64,000 nucleotides of DNA from Geminicoccaceae bacterium (GCA_025999455.1 AP024683.1:1433501-1497500); one strand, 5' to 3'; numbered from the stretch's first letter, positions 20,525 to 29,741 are shown. Made by a program: numbers and translations. The notes: generated by a model from the sequence alone, not told the origin.

Positions 20525-20983
20525 ATGCGCTCCGTGCTCTTCGCTCTGCTCGTCTCCGCCTCCGTCGCGATCCTCGACGCCGGCCCCGCGGCCGCCCAGC
20601 CGATCGCCTCGGGCGAGCTCGAGCCAGGGGTGCGGGTCGAGGTCACGCGCCTGCAGAAACTCCCGGGTGCGGAGATCGTCGAGCTCCGCTTCGACCTCGT
20701 CAACGAGACCGGCAAGCTCTGGAGCCTCGAGAAGTTCGGCGCGGCCACCGCCTATTTCATCACCGACATCGAGCTCCTCGACCTCGTGAACGGTGTCAGC
20801 TACCGCCAAGGCACGTCGGGCGGCGACGGCCTGTCGAGCCGCTTCAAGGACGGCGGTGCCGTGCAGCCCGGCGAGCGGCGATCCTTCTGGATGTGGTTCA
20901 AGGCCCCGCCCGCGGGCGTCGATCGGCTCGCCCTCTTCGTGCGCGGCGCGCCGCCGATCCTGGGCGTGCCGGTGAGCCGCTGA
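20525..20983 (+). CDS. secreted protein of unknown function
   Basis: 152 residues. A clear signal peptide (MRSVLFALLVSASVAILDAGPAAAQ) predicts export with cleavage around residue 26. The mature part is beta-rich with VEVTRLQKLPGAEIVELRFDLVNETG and looks like a single immunoglobulin-like domain. I do not recognise a named family. It precedes the OmpA-like gene by 7 bp, so the two are probably one operon and may act together in the periplasm. ATG at 20525 with GGGAGCGG upstream. Confidence 0.7.
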   Translation: MRSVLFALLVSASVAILDAGPAAAQPIASGELEPGVRVEVTRLQKLPGAEIVELRFDLVNETGKLWSLEKFGAATAYFITDIELLDLVNGVSYRQGTSGGDGLSSRFKDGGAVQPGERRSFWMWFKAPPAGVDRLALFVRGAPPILGVPVSR

Positions 20984-20990
20984 GGCGGCC

Positions 20991-21632
20991 GTGCGGCGCG
21001 CGAGCGCAGGCGGCGGTCGGCCGGCGCGCCGAGCCGCCCGGTGGTTCCGTCGGACCGGACCGTCGTTTCTCGTGCTCCTCCTCGCCCTGCTCTCGCCCGG
21101 ATCCGCCCCGGCCGACGAGCCGCCCGCGAGCCCGCCGCCCGGGGCGCGCTTCGAGACCCGCCGGCTCGACTTCCCGGCCGCGCGGCTCGCTTTCCCGACC
21201 GGCCGCGTGGTGTGGCCGCAGGCGCGCTTGGCCGAGCCGAAGTCGGCCGGGCGCGACGAGCTCCGCTTCGACCTCGCAGCCGACGTCCTCTTCGATTTCG
21301 ACCGCGCCGATCTGCGCCCCGAGGCCGAAGCCGTGCTCGCCGACCTCGCGGCCCAGGTCAAAACGGAGCTCCGCCGGCCGCGCCTCGAGGTCGAGGGCCA
21401 CACCGATTCCCGCGGCAGCGACGAGTACAACCAGAAGCTCTCCGAACGGCGCGCCGAGGCGGTCCGCACCTGGCTCCTGCGCAAAGCCGGCTTCCCCGCC
21501 GCCTCGGTGAGCGCCCGCGGCTTCGGCGAGCGCCGGCCGGTCGCCGCCAACGAGCGGCCCGACGGCAGCGACGACCCGATCGGCCGGCAGAAGAACCGCC
21601 GGGTCGAGATCCTGGCCCGAAGCGGCCGCTGA
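20991..21632 (+). CDS. OmpA-family peptidoglycan-binding envelope protein
   Basis: 213 residues. A basic N-terminus and hydrophobic segment (about 24-40) form a signal peptide or anchor. A Pro/Arg-rich stretch follows, then an OmpA C-terminal domain (about 90-212): DVLFDFDRADLRPEA, EGHTDSRGSDEYNQKLSERR, and QKNRRVEI, with the Asp/Arg pair that binds diaminopimelate. It probably ties the envelope to the cell wall. No lipobox cysteine. GTG start at 20991, seven bases after the upstream stop. Confidence 0.85.
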   Translation: MRRASAGGGRPARRAARWFRRTGPSFLVLLLALLSPGSAPADEPPASPPPGARFETRRLDFPAARLAFPTGRVVWPQARLAEPKSAGRDELRFDLAADVLFDFDRADLRPEAEAVLADLAAQVKTELRRPRLEVEGHTDSRGSDEYNQKLSERRAEAVRTWLLRKAGFPAASVSARGFGERRPVAANERPDGSDDPIGRQKNRRVEILARSGR

Positions 21633-21770
21633 GCGGCACCCCCACGGCCCGCCCCGGCCGCGCGCCGGCCTTCGCGCCCGAGCTCCCCCCTCGCCGAACG
21701 GGCGCGCCCGCGCCATCTTGCCGGCCGCGCGAATGGACGTGGGCCTCCTGCCACCCCCGGAAGAGCCGCC

Positions 21771-23600
21771 ATGATGCCCGACCTCGTCACCCGCACCGCC
21801 GCCGCCCGCAGCTTCCTGGCCAAGCTCTGGCAGCTCGCCCGGCCCTATTGGTTCGCGCCGGAGAAGGCCGAGATCCGCCTTCTGGGCTTCACGCTCCTCG
21901 TCCCCGAACGCTGGATCGCCCGTGGCCTCTTGGCCACCATCCTCGCCATGAATTTCTTCTTGGTCTGGATGAGCAAGCAGCTCAACGCCTGGAACGCGCA
22001 GTTCTTCAACGCGCTCCAGGAGAAGAACGGGCCGCGCTTCTGGGAGCTCCTCTTCTCGGTCGCGAGTTTCGAGGCCTTCTTCTTCTCCTTCTTCGGCCTC
22101 GTCGTGGTGTTCATCGTGATCGCCGTGTACCGGCTCTGGCTGCGCCAGCTCTTGACCATCCGCTGGCGGCGCTGGATCACCGAGATCTATTTCCGCGATT
22201 GGCTCGCCGACCGCACCTATTACCGCATGGAGCTCGTGAACCACGGGACCGACAATCCCGAACAGCGGATCGAACAGGACGTCGCCCAGTTCGCCAACCA
22301 GACCCTCACGATCACCCTCGGCCTCGTCTCCGAGATCGCGACCCTCATCACCTTCACCTTCGTCCTCTGGAACCTCTCGGGCAGCCTCACGCTCCCGCTC
22401 TTCGGCGGGGTCGAACTGCCCGGCTTCATGGTCTGGGTGGCCCTCGTCTACGCGATCGTCGGCTCCTTCCTCACCTGGTTCATCGGCCGCCGGCTCGTGC
22501 GGGTCAACTTCCTGCTCGAGCGTTACAACGCCGATTTCCGCTACCGCATGACCCGGATCCGCGAGAACGCCGAGAGCATCGCGCTCTACGGCGGCGAGCG
22601 CGACGAGCAGCGGCGGCTTTCCGACGCCTTCGCGCGGATCTACGTGACCTGGTGGGAGTACATGAAGCTCAACAAGCGGCTCACCTGGCTCACCGTCTTC
22701 TACAACCAGGTCGCCAACGTCTTCCCGATCGTGGTCCAGGCTCCGCGCTACTTCGCGGGCGAGATCCCGTTGGGCACGCTCACCCAAACGGCCGGCGCCT
22801 TCGGCCAGGTCCAAGGCTCGCTCTCCTGGTTCGTCGACAGCTTCTCCCAGCTCGCCGATTGGAAAGCCGTGGTCGACCGGCTCACCACCTTCGCCGAAGC
22901 CATGACCAAGGCCAAAGCCGCGGTCGAGACCGAGGCCGCCTTCACCAAGACCCGAAAGACCCCGGCCCTGGAGCTCGAAGGGGTCGACGTGGCGCTCCCC
23001 GACGGCCGGATCCTGCTCGAGAACGTCGACCTCGAGATCCGCCCGGGCGAGGCGGTCGTGATCCAAGGCCCCTCGGGCAGCGGCAAGACCACGCTCTTCC
23101 GTGTGCTCGCCGGGCTCTGGCCGTTCGGCCGCGGCCGGATCGACCTGCCGGCCGGGGCGCGGATCCTCTTCTTGCCGCAGAAGCCCTATCTGCCGATCGG
23201 CACGCTCGCCGAGGCGCTCGCCTATCCCGAGACCCCGGACAGCTACGACCCCGGGCAATATCGCGAAGCCCTCGAAGCTTGCCGGCTGCCGCACCTGGTC
23301 GACCGGCTCGACGAAGAGGCCAACTGGTCCATGGTCCTCTCGCCCGGTGAGCAGCAGCGGCTCGCCTTCGCCCGGGCGCTGCTCTACCGCCCCGACTGGC
23401 TCTTCCTCGACGAGGCCTCCTCGGCCCTCGACGAGGCGACCGAGACCGCGATCTACCGGCTGATCCGCGAGCGGCTGCCGGGGGTGACGATCGTCTCGAT
23501 CGCCCACAAGCCCTCGGTGCTGCGCCACCACGAGCGGCGGCTCGTCATCGAACCCCGGACCCGGCGGGTATCGAGCGAGCCCTTGCCCGCCGCCGAGTGA
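21771..23600 (+). CDS. ABC transporter, fused permease/ATPase (SbmA/BacA - ABCD type)
   Basis: 609 residues. The N-terminal membrane domain (about 50-350) resembles ABC_membrane_2 / SbmA-BacA (FFLVWMSKQLNAWN, FNALQEKNGPRFWELL). The ATPase domain (about 400-605) has Walker A GPSGSGKTT, a variant signature LSPGEQQRLAFARALL and Walker B WLFLDEASSALDEAT. YddA/ABCD-like half-transporters work as dimers and move peptides, vitamins or very-long-chain acyl-CoA; the substrate here is unknown. Two ATGs in tandem occur at the start; the first is given. Confidence 0.9.
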   Translation: MMPDLVTRTAAARSFLAKLWQLARPYWFAPEKAEIRLLGFTLLVPERWIARGLLATILAMNFFLVWMSKQLNAWNAQFFNALQEKNGPRFWELLFSVASFEAFFFSFFGLVVVFIVIAVYRLWLRQLLTIRWRRWITEIYFRDWLADRTYYRMELVNHGTDNPEQRIEQDVAQFANQTLTITLGLVSEIATLITFTFVLWNLSGSLTLPLFGGVELPGFMVWVALVYAIVGSFLTWFIGRRLVRVNFLLERYNADFRYRMTRIRENAESIALYGGERDEQRRLSDAFARIYVTWWEYMKLNKRLTWLTVFYNQVANVFPIVVQAPRYFAGEIPLGTLTQTAGAFGQVQGSLSWFVDSFSQLADWKAVVDRLTTFAEAMTKAKAAVETEAAFTKTRKTPALELEGVDVALPDGRILLENVDLEIRPGEAVVIQGPSGSGKTTLFRVLAGLWPFGRGRIDLPAGARILFLPQKPYLPIGTLAEALAYPETPDSYDPGQYREALEACRLPHLVDRLDEEANWSMVLSPGEQQRLAFARALLYRPDWLFLDEASSALDEATETAIYRLIRERLPGVTIVSIAHKPSVLRHHERRLVIEPRTRRVSSEPLPAAE

Positions 23601-23639
23601 CCTTTTTCTCTTCTCGGGCAGGCGGCCCAGGCCCATTGG

Positions 23640-23669
23640 CTTGCGATGCGGCCGGAATCAGAATATAGT
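23640..23669 (+). promoter_or_regulatory. possible sigma-70 promoter
   Basis: CTTGCG (23640-23645), an 18-bp spacer and TATAGT (23664-23669) lie 33 bp before the ATG of the Pro-rich gene. The -35 fits the alphaproteobacterial CTTG core only partly. The stretch is locally AT-richer than the rest. Assignment by eye only. Confidence 0.4.
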
Positions 23670-23702
23670 CCGTGATCAGGACGAACAACCTGAGGGCGCA
23701 CG

Positions 23703-24650
23703 ATGCCCACCGCCGCTCGCCTCACGGCCCGCCTGCCCGACCCGCCGCCCGGGCTCGCCGATCCACCCGCCGCGACCGCGCCCCTGCAACCGCAGGGCGA
23801 GCCCGAGCTCCCGAGCCTCGGCGACGGCCTCGACGCCGAGGAGCGCCGCGCCTTCGAGGCGATCCGCCATGCCTTCGAGGCCCGGCTCGACCCGGTCGAC
23901 GCGGGCGAGCGGCTCCTGGTCGACGCGATCACCGCCTGCCATTTCCGCCGCACCCGGCTCGATGCGATCGAGGCCCGGCTCACGAGTGCCCTCCTCGAGG
24001 GCCGCCCGACCGACGGCCTGCCGAGCCTGGGGGCGCTCGTGCGGGCCCGCTCGGCCCTCGCCAAGGAGCAGATCGCCCTCCATCGCGACCTGGCGCGGCT
24101 CTTCGAGCTCCGCCCGCAGGCGATCCGCTATCCGGGCCTCAACCCGGCGCGGCTGCGCTGGCTCGCCCAGCGGATCGAGGAACGCCGGATGCGGCCCTGG
24201 GCACCGCCCGACGACCCGCGAGCCGCCGCCCCGCCGACCACCGCCGCGCCCGCTCCGGGAACGGCCGCGCCCGAGGGCCGGCCCACGCCCCCACCTGCCG
24301 CCCCGCCGTTGGAAGAAACGCCACCGCGGCACGCGACTCCCGAGCCCACCCCGACCGAGGCCGCCCCGCGGGCCGCCGCCGCGTCCGTACCGCCGAGCCC
24401 CCCGCCGACGGCACCCGGCGCGCCGGAGCCCGCGGCCCGCACCGAGCCGCCCGCCCGGCAGGCGGAACCGCCGCCCACCGCCTCGCCCGGGTCCTCGCCG
24501 CACGCGGCCGCCGCCGCGCCACCCGATCGCCTCGCGCGGCACGGAGCTCCCGAGCCCTCTCGGGCCGACCGTCAGCTCGGCGGCGTGGTCCCGTCGAGCC
24601 AGCGCGAGAGCACGGTGACCGGCTCCTCGCGCCAGCCGAGTGCCTCGTAG
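23703..24650 (+). CDS. hypothetical Pro/Ala-rich protein
   Basis: 315 residues, no recognised family. Residues about 45-170 look helical and charged (DGLDAEERRAFEAIRHAFEA, LRWLAQRIEERRMR). From about 175 onward it is low-complexity Pro/Ala/Glu sequence. No signal peptide. The last 79 bp overlap the convergent GNAT gene, so the true end of translation deserves caution, though no earlier in-frame stop exists. A possible promoter precedes it. Confidence 0.6.
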   Translation: MPTAARLTARLPDPPPGLADPPAATAPLQPQGEPELPSLGDGLDAEERRAFEAIRHAFEARLDPVDAGERLLVDAITACHFRRTRLDAIEARLTSALLEGRPTDGLPSLGALVRARSALAKEQIALHRDLARLFELRPQAIRYPGLNPARLRWLAQRIEERRMRPWAPPDDPRAAAPPTTAAPAPGTAAPEGRPTPPPAAPPLEETPPRHATPEPTPTEAAPRAAAASVPPSPPPTAPGAPEPAARTEPPARQAEPPPTASPGSSPHAAAAAPPDRLARHGAPEPSRADRQLGGVVPSSQRESTVTGSSRQPSAS

Positions 24651-25000
24651 AAGCCGATCACGGCCGCGTTCGCGCGGCGCACCATGAGCTCGATCTTGCG
24701 GATGCCGCGGGCCCGGACCCAGTCCTCGGCGGCGGCGACGAGGGCGCGCCCGAGCCCCTGGCCGCGCGCGCCGGGGTCGACCGCGAGATAGTAGATCCAG
24801 CCGCGGTGGCCGTCCTCGCCGACCATGACGGTGCCGAGGAGTCGGCCGTCCGCCTCGAGGACGAGCACCTCGCTGTTGGGCCGGCCGCGGGCGCGGTCGA
24901 TGTCGGCGCGCGGCGGGTTCCAGGGTCGCGTGAGCCCGCAAGCTTCCCAGAGCGCCAGGACGGCCTCGACGTCGCCGTCCTCGATCGGGCGGATGCGCAT
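24572..25000 (-). CDS. GNAT family N-acetyltransferase (YpeA-like)
   Basis: 142 residues, complete GNAT fold. The N-terminus MRIRPIEDGDVEAVLALWEA, the acetyl-CoA loop VDPGARGQGLGRALV and the C-terminal NAAVIGFYEALGW are typical. It acetylates an unknown amine. It is seven bases after a small gene on the same strand, probably co-transcribed. Its 3-prime end overlaps the convergent Pro-rich gene. Confidence 0.9.
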   Translation of the reverse strand: MRIRPIEDGDVEAVLALWEACGLTRPWNPPRADIDRARGRPNSEVLVLEADGRLLGTVMVGEDGHRGWIYYLAVDPGARGQGLGRALVAAAEDWVRARGIRKIELMVRRANAAVIGFYEALGWREEPVTVLSRWLDGTTPPS

Positions 25001-25006
25001 CCGGGC

Positions 25007-25321
25007 TCAGCCCGCCGGGCCGCCCGCGAGCCGCTCCTCGATCGCGTAGAGCCGGTCGAGTTCGGCGTCGAAGGCGGCGATCAGCGGCCGGGCCTCGTCG
25101 TCCGGCAAGAGGGCCGCGAGCCCGTGGAAGCGCAGTTCGGCGACGGTCGCGCGCGTGATGTCGCCGCCCGGCAGCCGCTCGGCCCGCCGGTGCTCCTCGA
25201 GCAGGAGGCCGAGCTCGCGCCGAACGGCCTCGAGGAAGAGCGGATCGCGCTCCGCCTCCCGCCTCGGTTCCGCCGGGTCGTCGAAGAGATCGAGCTGCCG
25301 TGCCGCCACACCCACCTCCAC
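25007..25321 (-). CDS. small hypothetical protein
   Basis: About 104 residues, mostly acidic and helical (PLFLEAVRRELGLLLEEHRR, AAFDAELDRLYAIEERLAG). Family unknown. The N-terminus is uncertain: the outer start is GTG at 25321, and further GTG codons follow within eight residues (for example just before AARQLDLFDDP). Six bases upstream of the GNAT gene. Confidence 0.6.
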   Translation of the reverse strand: MEVGVAARQLDLFDDPAEPRREAERDPLFLEAVRRELGLLLEEHRRAERLPGGDITRATVAELRFHGLAALLPDDEARPLIAAFDAELDRLYAIEERLAGGPAG

Positions 25322-25444
25322 CCCCGCCGCGCTTCTCTAGCACCGGTTGCACGCGGAGGCAGCTACCGTGGGACGGTCCTCGATCGCTCCACGCCACCGC
25401 CTCCGGCACGCGACGACAGGCGAAACGCTCTTCCGTCGGCAGCG

Positions 25445-26671
25445 CTATCGGTAGCGATCACCTCGTTCTTCGCAATGCCTACACACGACATCGACCCAGC
25501 TCTGGTACCAGTACCAGGTCCCGGCGATCTCGACTCCGTACCCTTTGCCCGGATCCTTTGCGCCTTGAGCCTGCCAGAGAGTGGTATGATCATGCATGCG
25601 GAATTTTCTGTAGCCTTGTTTCCTCATCATTTCCACGATATCCTTCGGCCGGAACTTGGGCTTCTCCCGATCCTTGAATATCATTGCGATTGCCTGACCC
25701 TCGGGCGACCTGGGATCGACGGTCTCGTAGACGTCGTCGGCTTGCCCCCGTCGGTTCACGGTGCACGGAACGATCGCCACTCGATAGGCATAACGAGGAT
25801 CCTTGAGAATGTCTTCGGAGAGGTTTTTCTCGAAGGCGAGGTTGTAGGTTTCGATCACTTTCGGCAGGCTCTTCTGAGCGCTCACCAGACGCCGTTGCAC
25901 CGGGTCGAGACGAGCGAACTGGATCGCGAAACCGATTTCGTGATCGAGCCCGCACCGCGGACCGAAAAACTTCTTGATCGTCGCGTTGAAATTGAGAGCG
26001 CAGGCGTGGAGCTTCGCACTGATGGCGTCGTCGATGCGCTGCGTCCCACGATGCTCGATCTCGTGCCGCAACCCGAGCAGGTACTCGAGATTGGTCTTCT
26101 CGGCCTCGGTCAACGGACATTCCTGTTTCTTCAGAAGGGCACCGAGTTCGAGATATTTGGGTTGTCCATGAGGTGTGGTTTCGGGGTTGCCGTTCTTGTC
26201 GCGATAGACGCAGTCGATCCCACGCTTTCTGTAATGCGCAAGCATGAGATAGGTCCAGGCGATGATCGACAAGACGATGAACGTTTCCGCTTTGAATCGG
26301 ATTGCCGCGCTGTTGTAGCCCTGTACGGCGAGGAGCATCGCTTCCCGCGCCTTGATGACGAGTTCGTCGTCGACGAGATCGAGCCCGGTTCGCGGGTCGA
26401 AGCGCGGTGGTGCCGCGAGGAACGCGTTGATCTCGTCCCGACTGGCGATCGGCTGTGGGCGAAAGCGGTCGATCGCGGGGTTGCCGGTATCGGCCTGAGC
26501 CTCCAGAGCTCTTCGGATCTCGCTCAGCCTGCCGTTGTTGACGGTTCTCCGAGGGTTCGAGAAGTGGGCCAGGATCTCCTGGTCGGTTCCGAAAGCCTTG
26601 TGGTACATCATCCCCTTGATCACGGAAACTTCCCGGTCTTCGAGCCCGCCGAGCTTCCGCTTCGAGGCCAT
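25445..26671 (-). CDS. DUF3644 domain protein, likely acquired
   Basis: 408 residues. The N-terminal 30-60 region looks like a small helical domain. The core (about 105-270) matches my memory of DUF3644: KAREAMLLAVQGYNSAAIRFKAETFIVL and the later GLRHEIEHRG. The R-x-E-x-x-H arrangement recalls HEPN-type helical domains, so an RNase or abortive-infection role is possible, but that is inference. GC content is clearly lower than in neighbours (AT-rich codons such as TTC/TTT, AAG/AAA mixes), a sign of transfer. ATG at 26671. It stands alone between a small gene and an ABC binding-protein gene. Confidence 0.75.
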   Translation of the reverse strand: MASKRKLGGLEDREVSVIKGMMYHKAFGTDQEILAHFSNPRRTVNNGRLSEIRRALEAQADTGNPAIDRFRPQPIASRDEINAFLAAPPRFDPRTGLDLVDDELVIKAREAMLLAVQGYNSAAIRFKAETFIVLSIIAWTYLMLAHYRKRGIDCVYRDKNGNPETTPHGQPKYLELGALLKKQECPLTEAEKTNLEYLLGLRHEIEHRGTQRIDDAISAKLHACALNFNATIKKFFGPRCGLDHEIGFAIQFARLDPVQRRLVSAQKSLPKVIETYNLAFEKNLSEDILKDPRYAYRVAIVPCTVNRRGQADDVYETVDPRSPEGQAIAMIFKDREKPKFRPKDIVEMMRKQGYRKFRMHDHTTLWQAQGAKDPGKGYGVEIAGTWYWYQSWVDVVCRHCEERGDRYR

Positions 26672-26796
26672 CCGAGCGGCTCCCGCTCCTTCGACACGGG
26701 ACCGATCTTACCACCGAGCGGCCGAGCTCGTCAGGGTTTCAGCGACCGGTTCCTCGTGCCACCGCCACGCGAGCTTCGGGTCCGCTCTCTGCCGAG

Positions 26797-26826
26797 CAAA
26801 AAAAGGCCGGCCCGGAGGCCGGCCTT
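26797..26826 (-). terminator. rho-independent terminator of the binding-protein gene
   Basis: Read on the minus strand: AAAGGCCGGCC, loop TCCG, GGCCGGCCTTT, then a T run. The stem is 11 bp and perfect. It lies 29 bp after the stop of the gene at 26855-28189 and fits an intrinsic terminator for it. Confidence 0.85.
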
Positions 26827-26854
26827 TCCCGGGTTCGCCCGGTCGGGTGGAAGA

Positions 26855-28189
26855 TCAGGCGCGTTCGCGGTAGTAACGCTCGGCCCGGCGCGCCGCGGCC
26901 TTCGCCGCGTCCTTGGGGCTCATCTTGCCCGAGGCGGCGTTGGCGAACATCTCGACGACCACGTAGTCGGCGAGCGTGGCGGCCGACGCGTAGCCGAGCG
27001 TGCCCCGCCAGCCGTAATATTGGAGGTTGGCCGGGATCTGCTTGAACGGGGCGAGCTTCGGATCGGCGTCCCAGAAGGGCAATTGCTCGAAGACCTTCAT
27101 GGTCGGCTGCCAATAGCCGATGTTGCCGGTCTGCCAAGCGCCGTACTGTTCGGCCTCCAGCATGTGGACGAGATAGGCCTTGGCGGCGTTCGGATATTTG
27201 CAATGCTTGAAGATGAAGGCGGAGACCACGGCCGCCGTGGCGGTCGGCTTGCCCGACGGCCCGATCGGCGGGATGGCGTGGTCGGTGTCGTCGGCGAGCG
27301 CCTGGACCTTGGGGTCCTTGCTGTTCTTGGCCGCGAAGTAGATCGAAATACCGTTGTGGGTCCAGCTGATTTCGTCGGCCAGGAACGCCTTGTTGTTGTT
27401 CGGGTCGAGCCAGGCGAGCGTGCCCGGGACGAAGGTCTGGTAGAGCTCGCGGGCGTATTCGAGCGCCGCCACGGTCTCCGGGCTGTCGAGGATCACCCGG
27501 TTCCTCTCGTCGACCACGGCGGCGCCGAAGCCCCAGAGGATCCAGTGCCAGGTGTTGCCGTCACCGACCGCGTTGCCGAGGGCGAGGCCGCCGGGCTTGC
27601 CCGCCTCCTTGAGCTTGCGGGCCATGTCGAGCATGCCCGGGAAGTCGGTCGGGAACTTCTCGTAGCCGACCTTCTTGAGCCAGGAGGTGCGGTAGGTCAT
27701 GGCCCCGCCGCCCACGCCCACGGGCACGGCGAGCCAGCGGCCGTCGCGGATGCAATATTTGGTGGGCGTGGGGTACCAGCCGCCGTTCTTCTCGCCCAGA
27801 TACTTGGCGATGTCGTCGAGGGGGATCACTCGGTCGGGGTACTGGTGCGGGTCGTCGTACCAGCCCATGACGATGTCCGGTCCCGAGCCGATGCTCGCCG
27901 CCACCGCCATCTTCGGCCGGATGTCTTCCCAGCTCTCCCAGTCGATCTTGACCTCGACACCGGTCTTCTGGGTGAACTTGGCGGTGTTCGCCTTCCAGAT
28001 GTCCTCGTCCGGCTGGATGAACTTGGACGGCCGCATGAGCCGCAGTGTGGCCCCCCGCTCGATCTTGAGATCGGGTGCAGGCACGTCCTTGATCGGCAGC
28101 TGCGCGAGGACGTCGCGGTTCCAGAAGCCCGTGAGCGCCGCGGCACTCGCGCCCAGGATCAAGGCGTCGCGGCGGGTGTACCTCGTCAT
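26855..28189 (-). CDS. ABC transporter extracellular substrate-binding protein (sugar type)
   Basis: 444 residues. The Tat-like signal has Thr-Arg-Arg-Asp in TRYTRRDALILGASAAAL, with cleavage near residue 30. The mature part matches the family-1 binding-protein fold (WKANTAKFTQKTGVEVKIDW, AVPVGVGGGAMTYRTSWLKKVG). Such proteins deliver sugars, polyols or similar solutes to ABC permeases, but no family-1 permease genes are near, so it is an orphan in this window. It is divergent from livK with 261 bp between, where I see no clear promoter boxes, only an A8 run near 28312. Confidence 0.9.
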   Translation of the reverse strand: MTRYTRRDALILGASAAALTGFWNRDVLAQLPIKDVPAPDLKIERGATLRLMRPSKFIQPDEDIWKANTAKFTQKTGVEVKIDWESWEDIRPKMAVAASIGSGPDIVMGWYDDPHQYPDRVIPLDDIAKYLGEKNGGWYPTPTKYCIRDGRWLAVPVGVGGGAMTYRTSWLKKVGYEKFPTDFPGMLDMARKLKEAGKPGGLALGNAVGDGNTWHWILWGFGAAVVDERNRVILDSPETVAALEYARELYQTFVPGTLAWLDPNNNKAFLADEISWTHNGISIYFAAKNSKDPKVQALADDTDHAIPPIGPSGKPTATAAVVSAFIFKHCKYPNAAKAYLVHMLEAEQYGAWQTGNIGYWQPTMKVFEQLPFWDADPKLAPFKQIPANLQYYGWRGTLGYASAATLADYVVVEMFANAASGKMSPKDAAKAAARRAERYYRERA

Positions 28190-28450
28190 GTTCGATCGCC
28201 CCCCGTGTCCGGTGCGACGGGATCGCCGGCCGGCCCGGCGTCCGTTCGTCGGGCGAACATGGCGCAGCCTCGGCGGCGCAGCAAGTCGCGCGGGGGCGGA
28301 CCCGCGCTCGAAAAAAAATCAGACCGAAGCGCAAGCGCGCCCGCCCGCCGCCCTGGCCGCATCCGGCGCGGCCCGCTATCGGATCGACCGAGACCGGCGG
28401 GGCGGGCCTTCGGATCGGCACGCCCCGGGACGAGCAGGGAGGTCGTGTCG

Positions 28451-29701
28451 ATGAAGAAGATGCTCCTGGCCGCGACGGCGCTCGCCTCGCTCGCCCTCGT
28501 GGCGGCGGCCGAGGCGGCGGAGAAGCTCAAGATCGGCGTCACCGCGACGCTCGAGGGCACCTACACGGTGCTCGGCGAGGACGGCATGCGCGGCTTCGAG
28601 CTCGCGCTCCGCAAATGGAACAGGAAGGCGGGCGGCAAGGATCTCGAGATCGTCGTGGTCTCGACCGACACCACGCCCGATTCGGCGGTCCGGGCGGTCC
28701 GCAAGCTCGTCGAGCAGGACAAGGTCGACCTCGTGATCAGCCCGCTCTCGGGCTCGGAAGGCATCGCGGTCCGCGACTACGCCCACACCCAGCCGCAGAT
28801 GACCTTCGTGAACGCCGCCTCGGGGGCGATGGAGACGACCTTCGTCAACCCGGCGCCCAACTTCTTCCGCTGGAACATGGACGGCGCGCAGTGGCAGGCC
28901 GGCCTCGGCGACTACATCTACAACAACAAGGGCTACCGCAAGCTCGCCACGGTCGGTGAGGACTATTCCTTCGTCTACACCCAGGTGTTCGGGCTCGCGG
29001 TCGAGTTCTGCGGCCTGGGTGGGCAGATCACCCAGCGCTTCTGGGTCCCGCTCGGCACCAAGGACTTCGCCTCGATCATCGCCGCCCTGCCCGACGACGT
29101 CGACGCGATCTATCTGGGCCTGGGCGGGGCCGATGCCGTCAACTTCTTGAACCAGTACGCCCAGGCGGGCGGCAACGCCAAGATCGTGGGCGGCTCGATC
29201 ATGGTCGACCAGACCGTGCTGTCGTCGAAGGGCCGCGCCAAGGAGATCTTGAAGGGCGCGGTCGCGGCCTCGGGCGTGGCCGACACCTGGGAGGACCCGC
29301 GCTGGCAGGCCTTCGTCAAGGCCTACCGGGACGCCTTTCCGCCGGACAAGCGGTTCGCCTCGCCCTCGCTCCTCGCCGTCAACTACTACAATTCGGCATC
29401 CGCGGTCTTCACCACCCTCGATCTGATCAACGGGGATCTGTCCGACGGGCACAAGAAGTTCCGCGAGACCATGGCCAAGCTCGAGCTCGACGCGCCGAAC
29501 GGCAAGATCCGGCTCGATCAGAACCGCCAGGCGATCGGCACGAACTTCGTGACCGAGGTGATCGAGGACGCGCAGGGCAACCTCGTGAGCAAGGTCGTCA
29601 AGGTCGTCGAGAACGTCAACCAGACGCTCGGCCTGCCGCTCGACAAGTTCAAGGCGTTGGGCCTGCCGAGCCGGACCAATCCGGAGTGCAAGAAGTATTG
29701 A
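28451..29701 (+). CDS. livK: branched-chain-amino-acid-type ABC transporter binding protein
   Basis: 416 residues, type-I periplasmic binding protein. Signal peptide MKKMLLAATALASLALVAAAEA. The mature start KIGVTATLEGTYTVLGEDGMRG is typical of LivK/amide-urea-aromatic binding proteins. The ligand is unknown; family members in such clusters bind aromatic acids, amides or amino acids. ATG at 28451 follows GGGAGGT. It heads the long plus-strand cluster and is separated from the rest by a strong stem-loop, an arrangement that usually keeps the binding protein in excess. Confidence 0.92.
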   Translation: MKKMLLAATALASLALVAAAEAAEKLKIGVTATLEGTYTVLGEDGMRGFELALRKWNRKAGGKDLEIVVVSTDTTPDSAVRAVRKLVEQDKVDLVISPLSGSEGIAVRDYAHTQPQMTFVNAASGAMETTFVNPAPNFFRWNMDGAQWQAGLGDYIYNNKGYRKLATVGEDYSFVYTQVFGLAVEFCGLGGQITQRFWVPLGTKDFASIIAALPDDVDAIYLGLGGADAVNFLNQYAQAGGNAKIVGGSIMVDQTVLSSKGRAKEILKGAVAASGVADTWEDPRWQAFVKAYRDAFPPDKRFASPSLLAVNYYNSASAVFTTLDLINGDLSDGHKKFRETMAKLELDAPNGKIRLDQNRQAIGTNFVTEVIEDAQGNLVSKVVKVVENVNQTLGLPLDKFKALGLPSRTNPECKKY

Positions 29702-29714
29702 GCCGGCCGCGCGC

Positions 29715-29741
29715 GGCGGGGCGGTCGCGGGCCGCCCCGCC
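29715..29741 (+). terminator. strong stem-loop after livK
   Basis: Perfect 10-bp stem GGCGGGGCGG / CCGCCCCGCC with a 7-base loop, 14 bp after the livK stop, without a T run. It probably acts as an attenuator or 3-prime stabiliser that raises livK mRNA relative to the downstream genes (inference from position and pairing). Confidence 0.55.

Noticed and set aside
28300-28330. A8 run before livK as a terminator
   Set aside because: No GC-rich stem pairs next to the A run on either strand.
23672-28450. Plus-strand open frame of more than 1500 codons running into livK
   Set aside because: It crosses several real genes on both strands and has no family likeness before livK; very high GC removes stop codons. 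Only the livK part is kept.
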